From: Bacteroidales bacterium
Lineage (GTDB): Bacteria > Bacteroidota > Bacteroidia > Bacteroidales > UBA932
Length of the DNA stretch: 63,615 bases
NCBI GenBank assembly: GCA_017617035.1
Contig: JAFZWV010000023.1
Coordinates: 1 to 63,615 of the forward strand
Direction of reading: 5' to 3'
The notes under the pieces are model-generated. The model was given only the letters and a program-made list of their open reading frames with translations, was not told where the DNA came from and did not search any database. How positions within the stretch are numbered: the stretch's first letter is position 1; each line of letters starts with the position of its first letter. The position numbers and the translations under genes are program-made. This document shows, in pieces, positions 52,369 through 60,485 of this stretch.

Positions 52369-52371
52369 GAC

Positions 52372-53538
52372 TTAGAACATCTTCTTCCTCTCGATAAGCG
52401 CGCGGTAGCGGTCCAGAACCTCATCCACCACGTTTTCCCAACTGCGGACGATAGTGTGAGAGGCTTCGATTCCTGCTCGGCGCACGAGGTCGCGGTCTGC
52501 GGCCAGGCCTCTGAGTTTGTTCTCGAAAGATTCTATACTGTTTTCGATAAGGAAGCCATTGTAGCCGTCCTGGAGGATGGTTGCGGCTGTTGAACCCTGG
52601 ACCATGACGGCCGGAGTGTGAAGCGCGGCGGCTTCGCGAACGACCAGCGGAGCATTATCGTAGAGTGACGGGAACAGGAACAGGTCCGCGACTGCGTAGT
52701 ACTTCTTGATCTGGTCACGCTGGGTAAGAACACCGACGAAAGTCGTTTTGTCGTCCAGGCCCTTTTCGCGTACCAGCCTCTTCATCTCCTCGGCGGCATA
52801 GCCGGTTCCTACGAAGAACATGCGGAACGGGAGGTCTTTGATTTGCTCGAGAGCATCAATTATGAAACGTGTTCCTTTTTCCCAGATGTGCTGGCCTACG
52901 AAAAGAAGGACGAATTCATCCTGTCCGACGCCGAGCTCACGGCGAACGTTTGCGAAATACTCGTCTGAATAGTCGGCCACGAGATCCGAGCCGTTGTCGA
53001 CGACCTGGACATCGCCTTTATAGCCATATTCATAGATGACCTCCTTGACGGATTCCTGGGGGACCCAGACTTCGTCGGCCTGCTGGTAGAAGGCTATGAT
53101 GGTCTTGACCACCTCGTCGACGACGAGACCGCTCTTAAGGACGCGCTTGAAGTCGTCGCGGTACTTGGAGTGGAAGGTCGCGACCATGGGGATATTCTGG
53201 ACCTTGGCGATGCGGAGGGCCGCCTTGCCCGAGCTGAACGGGCAGTGGGCATGGACTATTTTAAACTGCCTCTGGAGGAGGCGGGAGAGGTAGATGGCGT
53301 CCATTTCGGCTATTCCGGTCACATAAGGATGACGGAAGGGAACCGGAACTGAAGGATATGCCAAGACCTCGTAATCACATTTGCTATAGTCGGCCGAAGG
53401 GACATTTGGAGTAATAACACCTACCCCTCCCACTTTCTTTTGAAGCCAATATGCATAGTTCTCCATGCAGACGGATACGCCGTCCATTACGGGCGGGAAG
53501 GCGTCGCAGAAGAGTCCGATATTTAGATTGTCTGCCAT
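52372..53538 (-). CDS. Family 4 glycosyltransferase
   Basis: A 388-residue GT-B fold glycosyltransferase. The nucleotide-sugar motif region FLFPSLYDNAPLVVREAAA (EX7E-type) is near residue 290. Similar proteins make glycolipids (1,2-diacylglycerol 3-glucosyl-transferase-like), but the acceptor cannot be assigned. Stand-alone gene with a short gap to queF. Confidence 0.85.
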   Translation of the reverse strand: MADNLNIGLFCDAFPPVMDGVSVCMENYAYWLQKKVGGVGVITPNVPSADYSKCDYEVLAYPSVPVPFRHPYVTGIAEMDAIYLSRLLQRQFKIVHAHCPFSSGKAALRIAKVQNIPMVATFHSKYRDDFKRVLKSGLVVDEVVKTIIAFYQQADEVWVPQESVKEVIYEYGYKGDVQVVDNGSDLVADYSDEYFANVRRELGVGQDEFVLLFVGQHIWEKGTRFIIDALEQIKDLPFRMFFVGTGYAAEEMKRLVREKGLDDKTTFVGVLTQRDQIKKYYAVADLFLFPSLYDNAPLVVREAAALHTPAVMVQGSTAATILQDGYNGFLIENSIESFENKLRGLAADRDLVRRAGIEASHTIVRSWENVVDEVLDRYRALIERKKMF

Positions 53539-53585
53539 AGTTTAATTATTGTTTATGCGCCGGTTATTGCCGCAAAAAGCGGGCC

Positions 53586-54047
53586 CTACTCGTGGGTGGC
53601 AAAACGCTGCTCGGCCAGTTTCTCGTACTTGGTGCCCGGACGGCCGTAATTGGCATACGGGAAGATGGAGATACCGCCGCGAGGAGTGAAGAGTCCGGTA
53701 ACTTCGATGTACTTGGGGTCCATCAGTTCGACGAGGTCCTTCATGATCTTGTTTACGCAGTCTTCGTGGAAATCTCCATGGTTACGGAAGCTGAAGAGAT
53801 AGAGTTTGAGGCTCTTGCTCTCTACCATCTTTACGTCGGGTATGTAGGAAATCCTGATTTCCGCAAAGTCGGGCTGGCCGGTGATAGGGCACAGGGAGGT
53901 GAACTCCGGGCAGTTGAACCTTACCCAGTAGTCGTTGTCGGGATGGAGGTTGTCGAAGGTCTCCAACACATTAGGAGCATACTCCCAAGTGTATTCTGTT
54001 GCGTTTCCAAGGGCGTTGAGCTTCCCGCGTTCTCTTGCTTTTGCCAT
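53586..54047 (-). CDS. queF: preQ1 synthase (NADPH-dependent preQ0 reductase)
   Basis: A 153-residue QueF that reduces the nitrile of preQ0 to preQ1 in queuosine synthesis. The catalytic Cys is in [12 protein letters not shown], the Asp in HGDFHEDC, and the NADPH-binding [11 protein letters not shown] is present. Single-domain YkvM type. It follows the transporter gene after three bases and shares its riboswitch. Confidence 0.95.
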   Translation of the reverse strand: MAKARERGKLNALGNATEYTWEYAPNVLETFDNLHPDNDYWVRFNCPEFTSLCPITGQPDFAEIRISYIPDVKMVESKSLKLYLFSFRNHGDFHEDCVNKIMKDLVELMDPKYIEVTGLFTPRGGISIFPYANYGRPGTKYEKLAEQRFATHE

Positions 54048-54050
54048 TGT

Positions 54051-54746
54051 TTATTCTGCGAGTTTGAAAGGGTTGTACGAAATGTTCTGGTCGAAGGTGT
54101 CGATGCCTTCTTTTTGTTTGAGTTTGCGCACCACAATACTGGTGACGGGGAGAATGATAATCTCATAGAGCACCTTGGCCGTTACCTGGGTGAGCGTCAT
54201 GGTGACGATTACATTCATGGGCAGGACGCCTGCAAATGCTATGGGCATGAAAACCAGCGAGTCGGTGAATTCACCGGCAAGCGACGAGATGATGGCGCGC
54301 CAGCCGAAGCCACGACCGTTGGTCGCCACCTTCATCCTGGACATGACCCATGCGTTGACGGTGGAGCCGCACACGAAAGCGAGCAGCGAACCGGCCATCG
54401 AGCGGGGGACAAAGCCGAATATGCGGTCGAAACTGGCTGCGATTTCTTTACTGTCGTCGAAAATCGGCTCGGGAAGGTTTGTGACAAGCAGTGACGCAAG
54501 TGTGACAAAAAGACACATGGCGAAGCCTATCCAGATGACCGCCTGGGCTTTCTTATAGCCATAAACTTCGGTGAGGCAGTCGTTGACTATGTATGAAATC
54601 GGGAAAAGGATGACTGCGCCGGGAAGTTGGAACGGAAGAAAGCCTACCTGCCAAAGGCGCGGTACAAACAGATTTGAGGTGACTAGGCAAACGTTGAAGA
54701 TGATTGCCAACACCAAAAATGTCGGGGTATAAGATGTTTTGCTCAT
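54051..54746 (-). CDS. yhhQ: Queuosine precursor transporter (QPTR/YhhQ family)
   Basis: A 231-residue polytopic membrane protein of the VUT_1/DUF165 family that imports preQ0 or preQ1. Signature stretches YIVNDCLTEVYG near residue 50 and SLLAFVCGSTVNAWVMS near 120 are intact. Co-transcribed with queF, which makes precursor salvage likely. The ATG lies four bases after a probable preQ1-I riboswitch. Confidence 0.92.
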   Translation of the reverse strand: MSKTSYTPTFLVLAIIFNVCLVTSNLFVPRLWQVGFLPFQLPGAVILFPISYIVNDCLTEVYGYKKAQAVIWIGFAMCLFVTLASLLVTNLPEPIFDDSKEIAASFDRIFGFVPRSMAGSLLAFVCGSTVNAWVMSRMKVATNGRGFGWRAIISSLAGEFTDSLVFMPIAFAGVLPMNVIVTMTLTQVTAKVLYEIIILPVTSIVVRKLKQKEGIDTFDQNISYNPFKLAE

Positions 54747-54780
54747 TTTCTTGTTTTTTTAGTGGTACCAAGCACACTTG
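54747..54780 (-). promoter_or_regulatory. Probable preQ1-I riboswitch
   Basis: On the minus strand, AGTG and CACT (54775-54778 and 54761-54764) form stem P1 around loop TGCTTGGTAC, and an A-rich tail AAAAAAACAAG ends with CAAG (54750-54753), which can pair with CTTG of the loop to make the P2 pseudoknot. The loop has the UNCUWGSUAC look of class I aptamers, including the C that pairs with preQ1. P2 lies just before the ATG, suggesting translational control. The P1 stem (4 bp) is one pair shorter than usual. Confidence 0.7.
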
Positions 54781-54809
54781 AAAAGCCCACAGGGGCGTTT
54801 TCTCGGGTG

Positions 54810-54817
54810 CAAAGGTA
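54810..54817 (-). promoter_or_regulatory. -7 element of the queuosine operon
   Basis: TACCTTTG on the minus strand; the leader down to the ATG is about 60 bases and begins with a GCCC/GGGC hairpin before the riboswitch. Confidence 0.6.
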
Positions 54818-54915
54818 TGAAAAGTTTTTCTTTCTAAAAAAAATGTCGCGATGTGACAGAAGATTTGGCTTGTGACGAAACGTTGACTTCCTTTGCTCCA
54901 GATAAACGAACGACT

Positions 54916-56139
54916 ATGAGAATTGCTTCATATATCGCTTTGGCGCTTCTTTTGGCGTCCTGCACCGAAAAACCCGGGGCCATCTGTCTTAGGCGAGGAG
55001 ATTATTTGAAAAGAGATATCCATCGCGATTTGTCCCCTGGCCCCGGAGGCTTCGTAGCCCCGCCGCAGGACGACTCTCTGGCATTAGAAGATACGGTCAT
55101 TGACCAACCAATTATAGAAGAGCCGGAAATACCTCCCAGGATATATGCCTGCGGCGTTGAGAATCCGGAATCAGAGAACCCTCTCTTTGTCGTCTTTAAG
55201 GACGGAATCCGCGTGTCGGAGTATAAACTCAGTGCGTCAGCACTCGACTCCGACTCGCATTTCCTCGTAGAAGAAAGTTTTTTCATAGTGATTACCGAGG
55301 GCTCGACGACTACTGTTTATCTCAATGGAGCAAAGGCGTTTTCTTTTCCTGCAAGAGAGTATATCTCCTCGCTCATCAGGCGCCGGGACGGAGTGTGGAC
55401 GCTCGGTCTGGAAAGAAGCGGCGACGGCTTCGCGCTGAGGCGCGACGGCGCGGCCGTCTTCTCCAAGTCGAGCGGCACTCCAGGGCGCCTTTATGAGGAT
55501 CAGGATCATCTGTACTTCGATTATTCAATGACTGTCGGAGGGAAAACACTCCGTTATCTGGTTAAAGACGGAGACGATTATGCCATATCGGCACCGTTCG
55601 GAGGGACCCTTCTGGCAGCGACTGTATCAGAGGGAGAGATGTGGTTTCTGGAAAGTTGTTCCGACGGGTGGTTGTTGTCATGCGGCGAGCGGCAGTTCCG
55701 CTATCCTGCGAAACCGGGCTTCGGCTTCCGCTCAGCGGAACTCTATGGCTCGCCGGGCGGATGTTCGGCAGTCATAAATCTTGTCGCGCTGGCCGTAGGG
55801 ATGCCCGTGGAATTGATTTGTCATGAGGATTCGACCTGGCTAAAGGGCGGCGGAAGCGGCTCTTATCACTATTATACTTACGAGCCGGATGTCCATCTCA
55901 CTTTCACAAAAGATATGTCGAGACTGGCAGTAAGCAGTTTCGATGGAATAAACTCAGAGACTATCGAAGGCGTTCGCTTCGAGGGCGGCCGTTGCGCCAT
56001 GCAGTATGGCGGCCAGATTTATCTGGCCTGCTCGCCCATGGACGGTTCGCCGCCCTTTATATGGAAAAGGGGGAATATGCGAATGACGCTTGATTTAAAT
56101 GGATACCTTAGCGGAATCTGGGTTGAGGCTCCGGATTGA
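54916..56139 (+). CDS. Lipoprotein of unknown function, beta-propeller-like
   Basis: A 407-residue lipoprotein: signal peptide with lipobox ALLLASC and Cys16. The mature protein is almost all beta strand with repeated short motifs that look like propeller blades (RDGVWTLGLERSGDGF, KDGDDYAISAPFG, DLNGYLSGIWVE). A Gly-rich stretch is at ~KGGGSGSYH. I do not recognise the family. The ATG at 54916 begins the signal peptide directly; an upstream ATG at 54853 is rejected. Confidence 0.65.
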   Translation: MRIASYIALALLLASCTEKPGAICLRRGDYLKRDIHRDLSPGPGGFVAPPQDDSLALEDTVIDQPIIEEPEIPPRIYACGVENPESENPLFVVFKDGIRVSEYKLSASALDSDSHFLVEESFFIVITEGSTTTVYLNGAKAFSFPAREYISSLIRRRDGVWTLGLERSGDGFALRRDGAAVFSKSSGTPGRLYEDQDHLYFDYSMTVGGKTLRYLVKDGDDYAISAPFGGTLLAATVSEGEMWFLESCSDGWLLSCGERQFRYPAKPGFGFRSAELYGSPGGCSAVINLVALAVGMPVELICHEDSTWLKGGGSGSYHYYTYEPDVHLTFTKDMSRLAVSSFDGINSETIEGVRFEGGRCAMQYGGQIYLACSPMDGSPPFIWKRGNMRMTLDLNGYLSGIWVEAPD

Positions 56140-56565
56140 TTAGTCCTCCCAGCGAAGAACGCGCGCACCGTCTTCTAGAACTGAAATACTGACCTTAAGA
56201 GTCTCTTCCGGAAGGAGGTTTTCAATATTCTCCGGCCACTCCATCAGGCAGAGGTAACCGCTGTCGAGGTAGTCGTACAGGCCAATATCCAGGGCCTCGG
56301 ACTCTTTTTCGATACGGTAGAAGTCGAAATGGAAGATCGATTCTCCCTTCGCCGTGCGATACTCATTCACTATAGCGAAGGTGGGTGAGCTGACTGCGTC
56401 TTCGCGTACGCCAAGCTCGCGGCAGAGAGCCGTAGTGAAAGTAGTCTTTCCCGCTCCCATGGGGGCATAAAAGGCTATCAAGCTATGGCCAGCTGTCTGC
56501 GACAGGAATTCTTTCGCGGCGGCGTCTATCTCCGACAAGTTCGCTATTCTGATTTCGTGATTCAT
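56140..56565 (-). CDS. tsaE: tRNA t6A synthesis ATPase TsaE
   Basis: A 141-residue P-loop ATPase that drives the TsaBD complex of t6A37 tRNA modification. Walker A MGAGKTTFTTAL (residue 36 onward), LMEWPENIENLL and the family's C-terminus are present. Its 3' end abuts the lipoprotein gene stop, which lies on the other strand. It is the partner of tsaC at 8855. Confidence 0.94.
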   Translation of the reverse strand: MNHEIRIANLSEIDAAAKEFLSQTAGHSLIAFYAPMGAGKTTFTTALCRELGVREDAVSSPTFAIVNEYRTAKGESIFHFDFYRIEKESEALDIGLYDYLDSGYLCLMEWPENIENLLPEETLKVSISVLEDGARVLRWED

Positions 56566-56593
56566 ATCCGTCCGGCGCGGTTATTCGCCGGCA

Positions 56594-56601
56594 CAAAGAT
56601 A
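56594..56601 (-). promoter_or_regulatory. -7 element of tsaE
   Basis: TATCTTTG on the minus strand, 28 bases before the tsaE ATG. The ComM-like gene starts divergently at 56610. Confidence 0.6.
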
Positions 56602-56609
56602 AGGAAAAA

Positions 56610-58148
56610 ATGCTGACACACGTATATGGAGCCAAATGCATCGGCATAGATGCGATAGGCGTAACCACCGAGGTTGACATCTCCAATGGAATTGGAGTGC
56701 ACCTCTGCGGCCTGGCCGATGCCGCAGTAAGAGAGAGCCTTCTGCGAACGGTCACCGCCCTCCAAAGCCTGGGCTACCGGATCCCTGGCAGGAAAATAGT
56801 AATCAATCTGGCACCAGCCGATACACATAAAAACGGATCGGGTTATGACCTGCCAATCGCAATAGGTATCATAGCTGCATCCGAACAGGCCTCCATGCCG
56901 TATCTGAGTAATTTCCTGCTTATGGGAGAACTTGGGCTCGACGGATCGGTAAGGAGCGTTCCGGGTGGTTTGCCTACCGCGGAGCTAGCGCGAAAAGCAG
57001 GCTTCGACGGCTGTATTCTCCCATACGACTCCGCCATGGAAGCGGCCCAGTTGGAGGGAATAAACGTTTACGGGGTCCACAACATGGCCCAGGTCATCCA
57101 AATCCTTGGAGGCGAACTCGAAAGCGAGCGCTACTGCGTCTCCGGAGCCATCCCAGTCGAAACCGCGCCTCCCCCGCCTGAGATCGACTTTGCCGACATC
57201 ATCGGGCAGGAAAACGCCAAGCGCGGAATCGAAATAGCGGCTTCCGGCGGACACAACCTGATTCTCATTGGCAGTCCTGGCTCTGGAAAGAGTTCACTCG
57301 CCAAGGCCATGGCCGGGATTATGCCCCCTCTGTCGATGGAAGAGTCGCTGGTCACCAGCAAGATTTACTCCGTCGCCGGCAAGGGCAACCTCCGATGCGG
57401 GTTTATGCGCTCGCGCCCCTTCCGTGCTCCGCACTACAGCGCGTCGCTCCCCGCCATCATCGGAGGCGGAGGCGGCGACGGAGTTTTCCCGGGGGAGGTT
57501 TCACTCGCGCATTCGGGCGTGCTCTTTATTGATGAGATGGCCCACATGCCCAAGTCGGTAGTCGAGGCTCTCCGGGGTCCTTTGGAAGACCGTCAAGTGA
57601 CTATTTCCAGGCTTAAGACAAAGGTTGAGTATCCGGCTTCTTTCACTTTAGTTGCTGCATCTAACCCCTGTCCGTGTGGATACTATGGCGAAGGCGATCG
57701 CTGTACCTGCACCCCAAGCCAGCGCGCGGCTTACCTCTCTAGATTAAGTGGGCCAATTCTAGATAGGCTGGACCTGCAGATAACCGTCAAGGCAATATCG
57801 CCCTCCACAATAGCTGAGCGCGCTTTACATCCGGCGGAATCATCATCCGTCGTCGCGGCCCGTGTCCTCAAAGCGCGCTATATCCAGCGCTTGCGCTTCT
57901 TCGGAGAAAGCATCAATTGCAACGCCGAGATGAACAACAGGCAAATAGAACGCTATTGCAGACTCTCACCCGAGTGTCAGGAAACCATGCAGCAACTCCT
58001 CACAAAAATGCAATTCTCCATGCGGGCTTACTATCGCATTATAAAAGTCGCCCGTACCATCGCCGATCTCGAAGGCGCCCAAGATATCTCAGTACAGCAC
58101 CTCCTCGAAGCCGCAGGGTACAGGTTTTTGGATAGGCAGAATATATAG
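56610..58148 (+). CDS. comM: YifB/ComM-like Mg chelatase AAA+ ATPase
   Basis: A 512-residue AAA+ protein. An N-terminal Lon-protease-like domain (about 1-170) is followed by an AAA+ module with Walker A LIGSPGSGKSSLA near residue 220, Walker B LFIDEMAHM and the family's zinc segment CPCGYYG...CTC. ComM/YifB proteins act in homologous recombination and natural transformation as branch-migration helicases. The gene is transcribed alone. Confidence 0.92.
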   Translation: MLTHVYGAKCIGIDAIGVTTEVDISNGIGVHLCGLADAAVRESLLRTVTALQSLGYRIPGRKIVINLAPADTHKNGSGYDLPIAIGIIAASEQASMPYLSNFLLMGELGLDGSVRSVPGGLPTAELARKAGFDGCILPYDSAMEAAQLEGINVYGVHNMAQVIQILGGELESERYCVSGAIPVETAPPPPEIDFADIIGQENAKRGIEIAASGGHNLILIGSPGSGKSSLAKAMAGIMPPLSMEESLVTSKIYSVAGKGNLRCGFMRSRPFRAPHYSASLPAIIGGGGGDGVFPGEVSLAHSGVLFIDEMAHMPKSVVEALRGPLEDRQVTISRLKTKVEYPASFTLVAASNPCPCGYYGEGDRCTCTPSQRAAYLSRLSGPILDRLDLQITVKAISPSTIAERALHPAESSSVVAARVLKARYIQRLRFFGESINCNAEMNNRQIERYCRLSPECQETMQQLLTKMQFSMRAYYRIIKVARTIADLEGAQDISVQHLLEAAGYRFLDRQNI

Positions 58149-58347
58149 ATCATTATCTTGAATCCTGCAAGAAGGCAGGTAAAGAACCTGAGCGCCCATA
58201 CAAATGGCGGTCAGATAATAAATGATGCCGGTCGCGATTTCACATCGGGACCGGCATTCAATTCTAACCTAAATTTAACCTATGAAAAAACTATTCGATG
58301 GGACTTAATACAATTGCCGTGCCACGATCTCGCAGCACGGCAACTTT
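58149..58347. other. Intergenic region with two terminator-like hairpins
   Basis: GCCGGTC and GACCGGC form a hairpin at about 58226-58257, and TTGCCGTGC with GCACGGCAA form another at about 58314-58339 followed by T5, between the convergent ComM-like and cyclophilin genes. An 8-codon frame (MKKLFDGT) at 58281 is the only reading frame of note. Confidence 0.6.
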
Positions 58348-59043
58348 TTATTTCACCAATTGAATTTTTACGATTTTAACCGGGCTGAGCGGACAGTCAC
58401 GGATGTCCGTATCGACTCTCGCAATATTTTCAATTACCTCGAAACCATCAATAGTCTCGCCGAAGACAGTGTACTGACCATCAAGCTGAGCACAGGCTCG
58501 GGGATCCTGAACGATATAGAACTGCGAACCGCTGGACTCACGAAGAGGATTTGCGGCATCGCCGCGGCGGGCCGCAGCGAGGGCGCCCAGGACATGGCGG
58601 TGATTGGGAAGAATTTCGGCGGGGACATTGTAGCCAGGGCCGCCGGTGCCGAACATGCTCTTGTTGGACATATCCTTTGTAAGCGGATCTCCGGTCTGAA
58701 TCATGAAGCCGAAGATTATACGGTGGAAGAGGATTCCGTCGTAGAAGCCCTCAAGGGCAAGTTTGGCGAAGTTGGCCTTATGCTTCGGAGTGTCGGCGTA
58801 GAGCTTCACCCTGATTGTACCCATAGTAGTGATGATGTCGAACACAGGCTCCTCGGCCAGATTCGCGAGCAGGTCGCTTACCTTAGCGGCTTTTTCCGCC
58901 GATGCGAGTGAATCCAACTGAGCCTGCTGAGCCGCCTCGGCTGCGGCCTTTTCCGCTGCAGCCCGCTTAGACTCACGGCTTCCGCAGCTTGTAAACATGA
59001 GCGCTGCGCTTGCAAGTAGTGTCATAACCAGTAATCTTTTCAT
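58348..59043 (-). CDS. Cyclophilin-type peptidyl-prolyl isomerase lipoprotein
   Basis: A 231-residue periplasmic lipoprotein: lipobox FTSC (Cys20), an Ala/Glu coiled segment (about 25-60), then a cyclophilin domain (MGTIRVKLYADTPKHKANFAKLA, GFMIQTGDP, GSQFYIV). It catalyses proline isomerisation during envelope protein folding. Its start overlaps the end of the flippase gene by four bases. Confidence 0.9.
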   Translation of the reverse strand: MKRLLVMTLLASAALMFTSCGSRESKRAAAEKAAAEAAQQAQLDSLASAEKAAKVSDLLANLAEEPVFDIITTMGTIRVKLYADTPKHKANFAKLALEGFYDGILFHRIIFGFMIQTGDPLTKDMSNKSMFGTGGPGYNVPAEILPNHRHVLGALAAARRGDAANPLRESSGSQFYIVQDPRACAQLDGQYTVFGETIDGFEVIENIARVDTDIRDCPLSPVKIVKIQLVK

Positions 59044-60485
59044 TTTGTTATCGAACGTTTTTTAATATCCATGAAAATAAGGGCGGTGAAAGCCGCAAGC
59101 ATGACGGTTCCGATTCCCATACGCAGCCATGCGTTGTCGGGAAGAACGACATACACCGCATATACGGCAGCCGCCATCAGGGTGAACCTACAGATACCCC
59201 AGAGGTCATACGGCACAGGGTAATACTTCTGACCTATGAAGAAACTCATAAGCATCGCTATGCCATATCCGGCAAAGCCACCCCATGCACAGGCCATATA
59301 GCCAATTCGCGGAACGAAAATGACGTTGACCGCTATCATTACAGCTACGCCAACCGCACTCATTATAGCCCCCCACCATGTCTTATCGGTAAGTTTATAC
59401 CAGAACGAGAGGTTGAAATATACGCCCATGAAGATTTCCGCCATCATCACAATAGGAATGACTTTGAGGCCGTCCCAATATGAAGGATGAATGAAGTGAC
59501 GAATAATAGGCATATAGAACATTACGGCAAGCCATGCCAGCAGGGTAAACAAGACGAAATATTTGGTCCCTTCAGCCAAAGTATTAGGGCTATTTTTATC
59601 CCTGCCACCAAAAACCATGGGCTCATAGGCATACCTGAACGCCTGTGTAATGAGCGACATGATCATCGCCACCTTAACACAAGCGCCGTAAATACCAAGC
59701 TGCACCTGGCCTTCCTGTCCGGGCATCAGATACGGGAACAATATCTTATCCGCCACCTGATTCAGCACGCCCACAACGCCCAGCAACAACAGGGGCCATG
59801 AGTAAGCGAGCATCTCGCGACACAGCTTACGGTCTAAGCCGTAGAAGATACCCTTGATTTCCGGGATGAATCCCAGTGTCACCAGCGCAGTACAGGCAAG
59901 ATTGGCGAAGAAAATTAGGCCAACACCGCCGTTGAACTGCTGATAGATCCCGGCGAGTGACGAAATATTCGGCATCGCGAGGAAAATGAACAGGTTCAGG
60001 CCTATGTTGACGAAGATGAAGCTCATCTTCAGGGCCATGAACTTGATCGGGCGGTGCTGTTGCCTCAGGCGGCTGAACATAACGGCCTGGAAGGCGTCGA
60101 GACCCACGATAAGGGCGAAGCAGCCCACATATTCGGGATGGGCGTCATAGCCCATGGCCCCGGCTATGGGGTGCAGGAACACGAACACCAGCGAGACGAA
60201 GACCACCGAGACAAGTCCTACCATGCGCAGGGCATTGCTGAAGACCATGCGCTCGTCGTTACCCTCTTTCGAGGCGAACCTGAAGAGGGTGGTTTCCATA
60301 CCGAAAGTGAGCAGCGCCAACAGCAGCGCGCTGTAGGCGTAGAGGTTGGTGACGATTCCGTAGCCGCCGGTCTCAGCAGCTATCTTGTAGGTATAAAGCG
60401 GTACGAGCAGATAGTTCAGGAACCTGCCTACTATACTGCTCAGACCGTAAATCGCAGTGTCTTTGGCCAGCGCCTTAAGATTCAT
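59040..60485 (-). CDS. Polysaccharide flippase (Wzx/MATE-like)
   Basis: A 481-residue membrane protein with about 14 helices. The N-terminal DTAIYGLSSIVGRFLNYLLVPLYT is the usual beginning of polysaccharide biosynthesis flippases in Bacteroidota. It moves lipid-linked glycan precursors across the inner membrane. No glycan assembly genes adjoin it here. Its first base is the last base of the GH20 gene. Confidence 0.88.
   Translation of the reverse strand: MNLKALAKDTAIYGLSSIVGRFLNYLLVPLYTYKIAAETGGYGIVTNLYAYSALLLALLTFGMETTLFRFASKEGNDERMVFSNALRMVGLVSVVFVSLVFVFLHPIAGAMGYDAHPEYVGCFALIVGLDAFQAVMFSRLRQQHRPIKFMALKMSFIFVNIGLNLFIFLAMPNISSLAGIYQQFNGGVGLIFFANLACTALVTLGFIPEIKGIFYGLDRKLCREMLAYSWPLLLLGVVGVLNQVADKILFPYLMPGQEGQVQLGIYGACVKVAMIMSLITQAFRYAYEPMVFGGRDKNSPNTLAEGTKYFVLFTLLAWLAVMFYMPIIRHFIHPSYWDGLKVIPIVMMAEIFMGVYFNLSFWYKLTDKTWWGAIMSAVGVAVMIAVNVIFVPRIGYMACAWGGFAGYGIAMLMSFFIGQKYYPVPYDLWGICRFTLMAAAVYAVYVVLPDNAWLRMGIGTVMLAAFTALIFMDIKKRSITK

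Noticed and set aside
58281-58307. 8-codon frame MKKLFDGT as a leader peptide
   Set aside because: No downstream gene on the same strand and no attenuator logic; likely chance.
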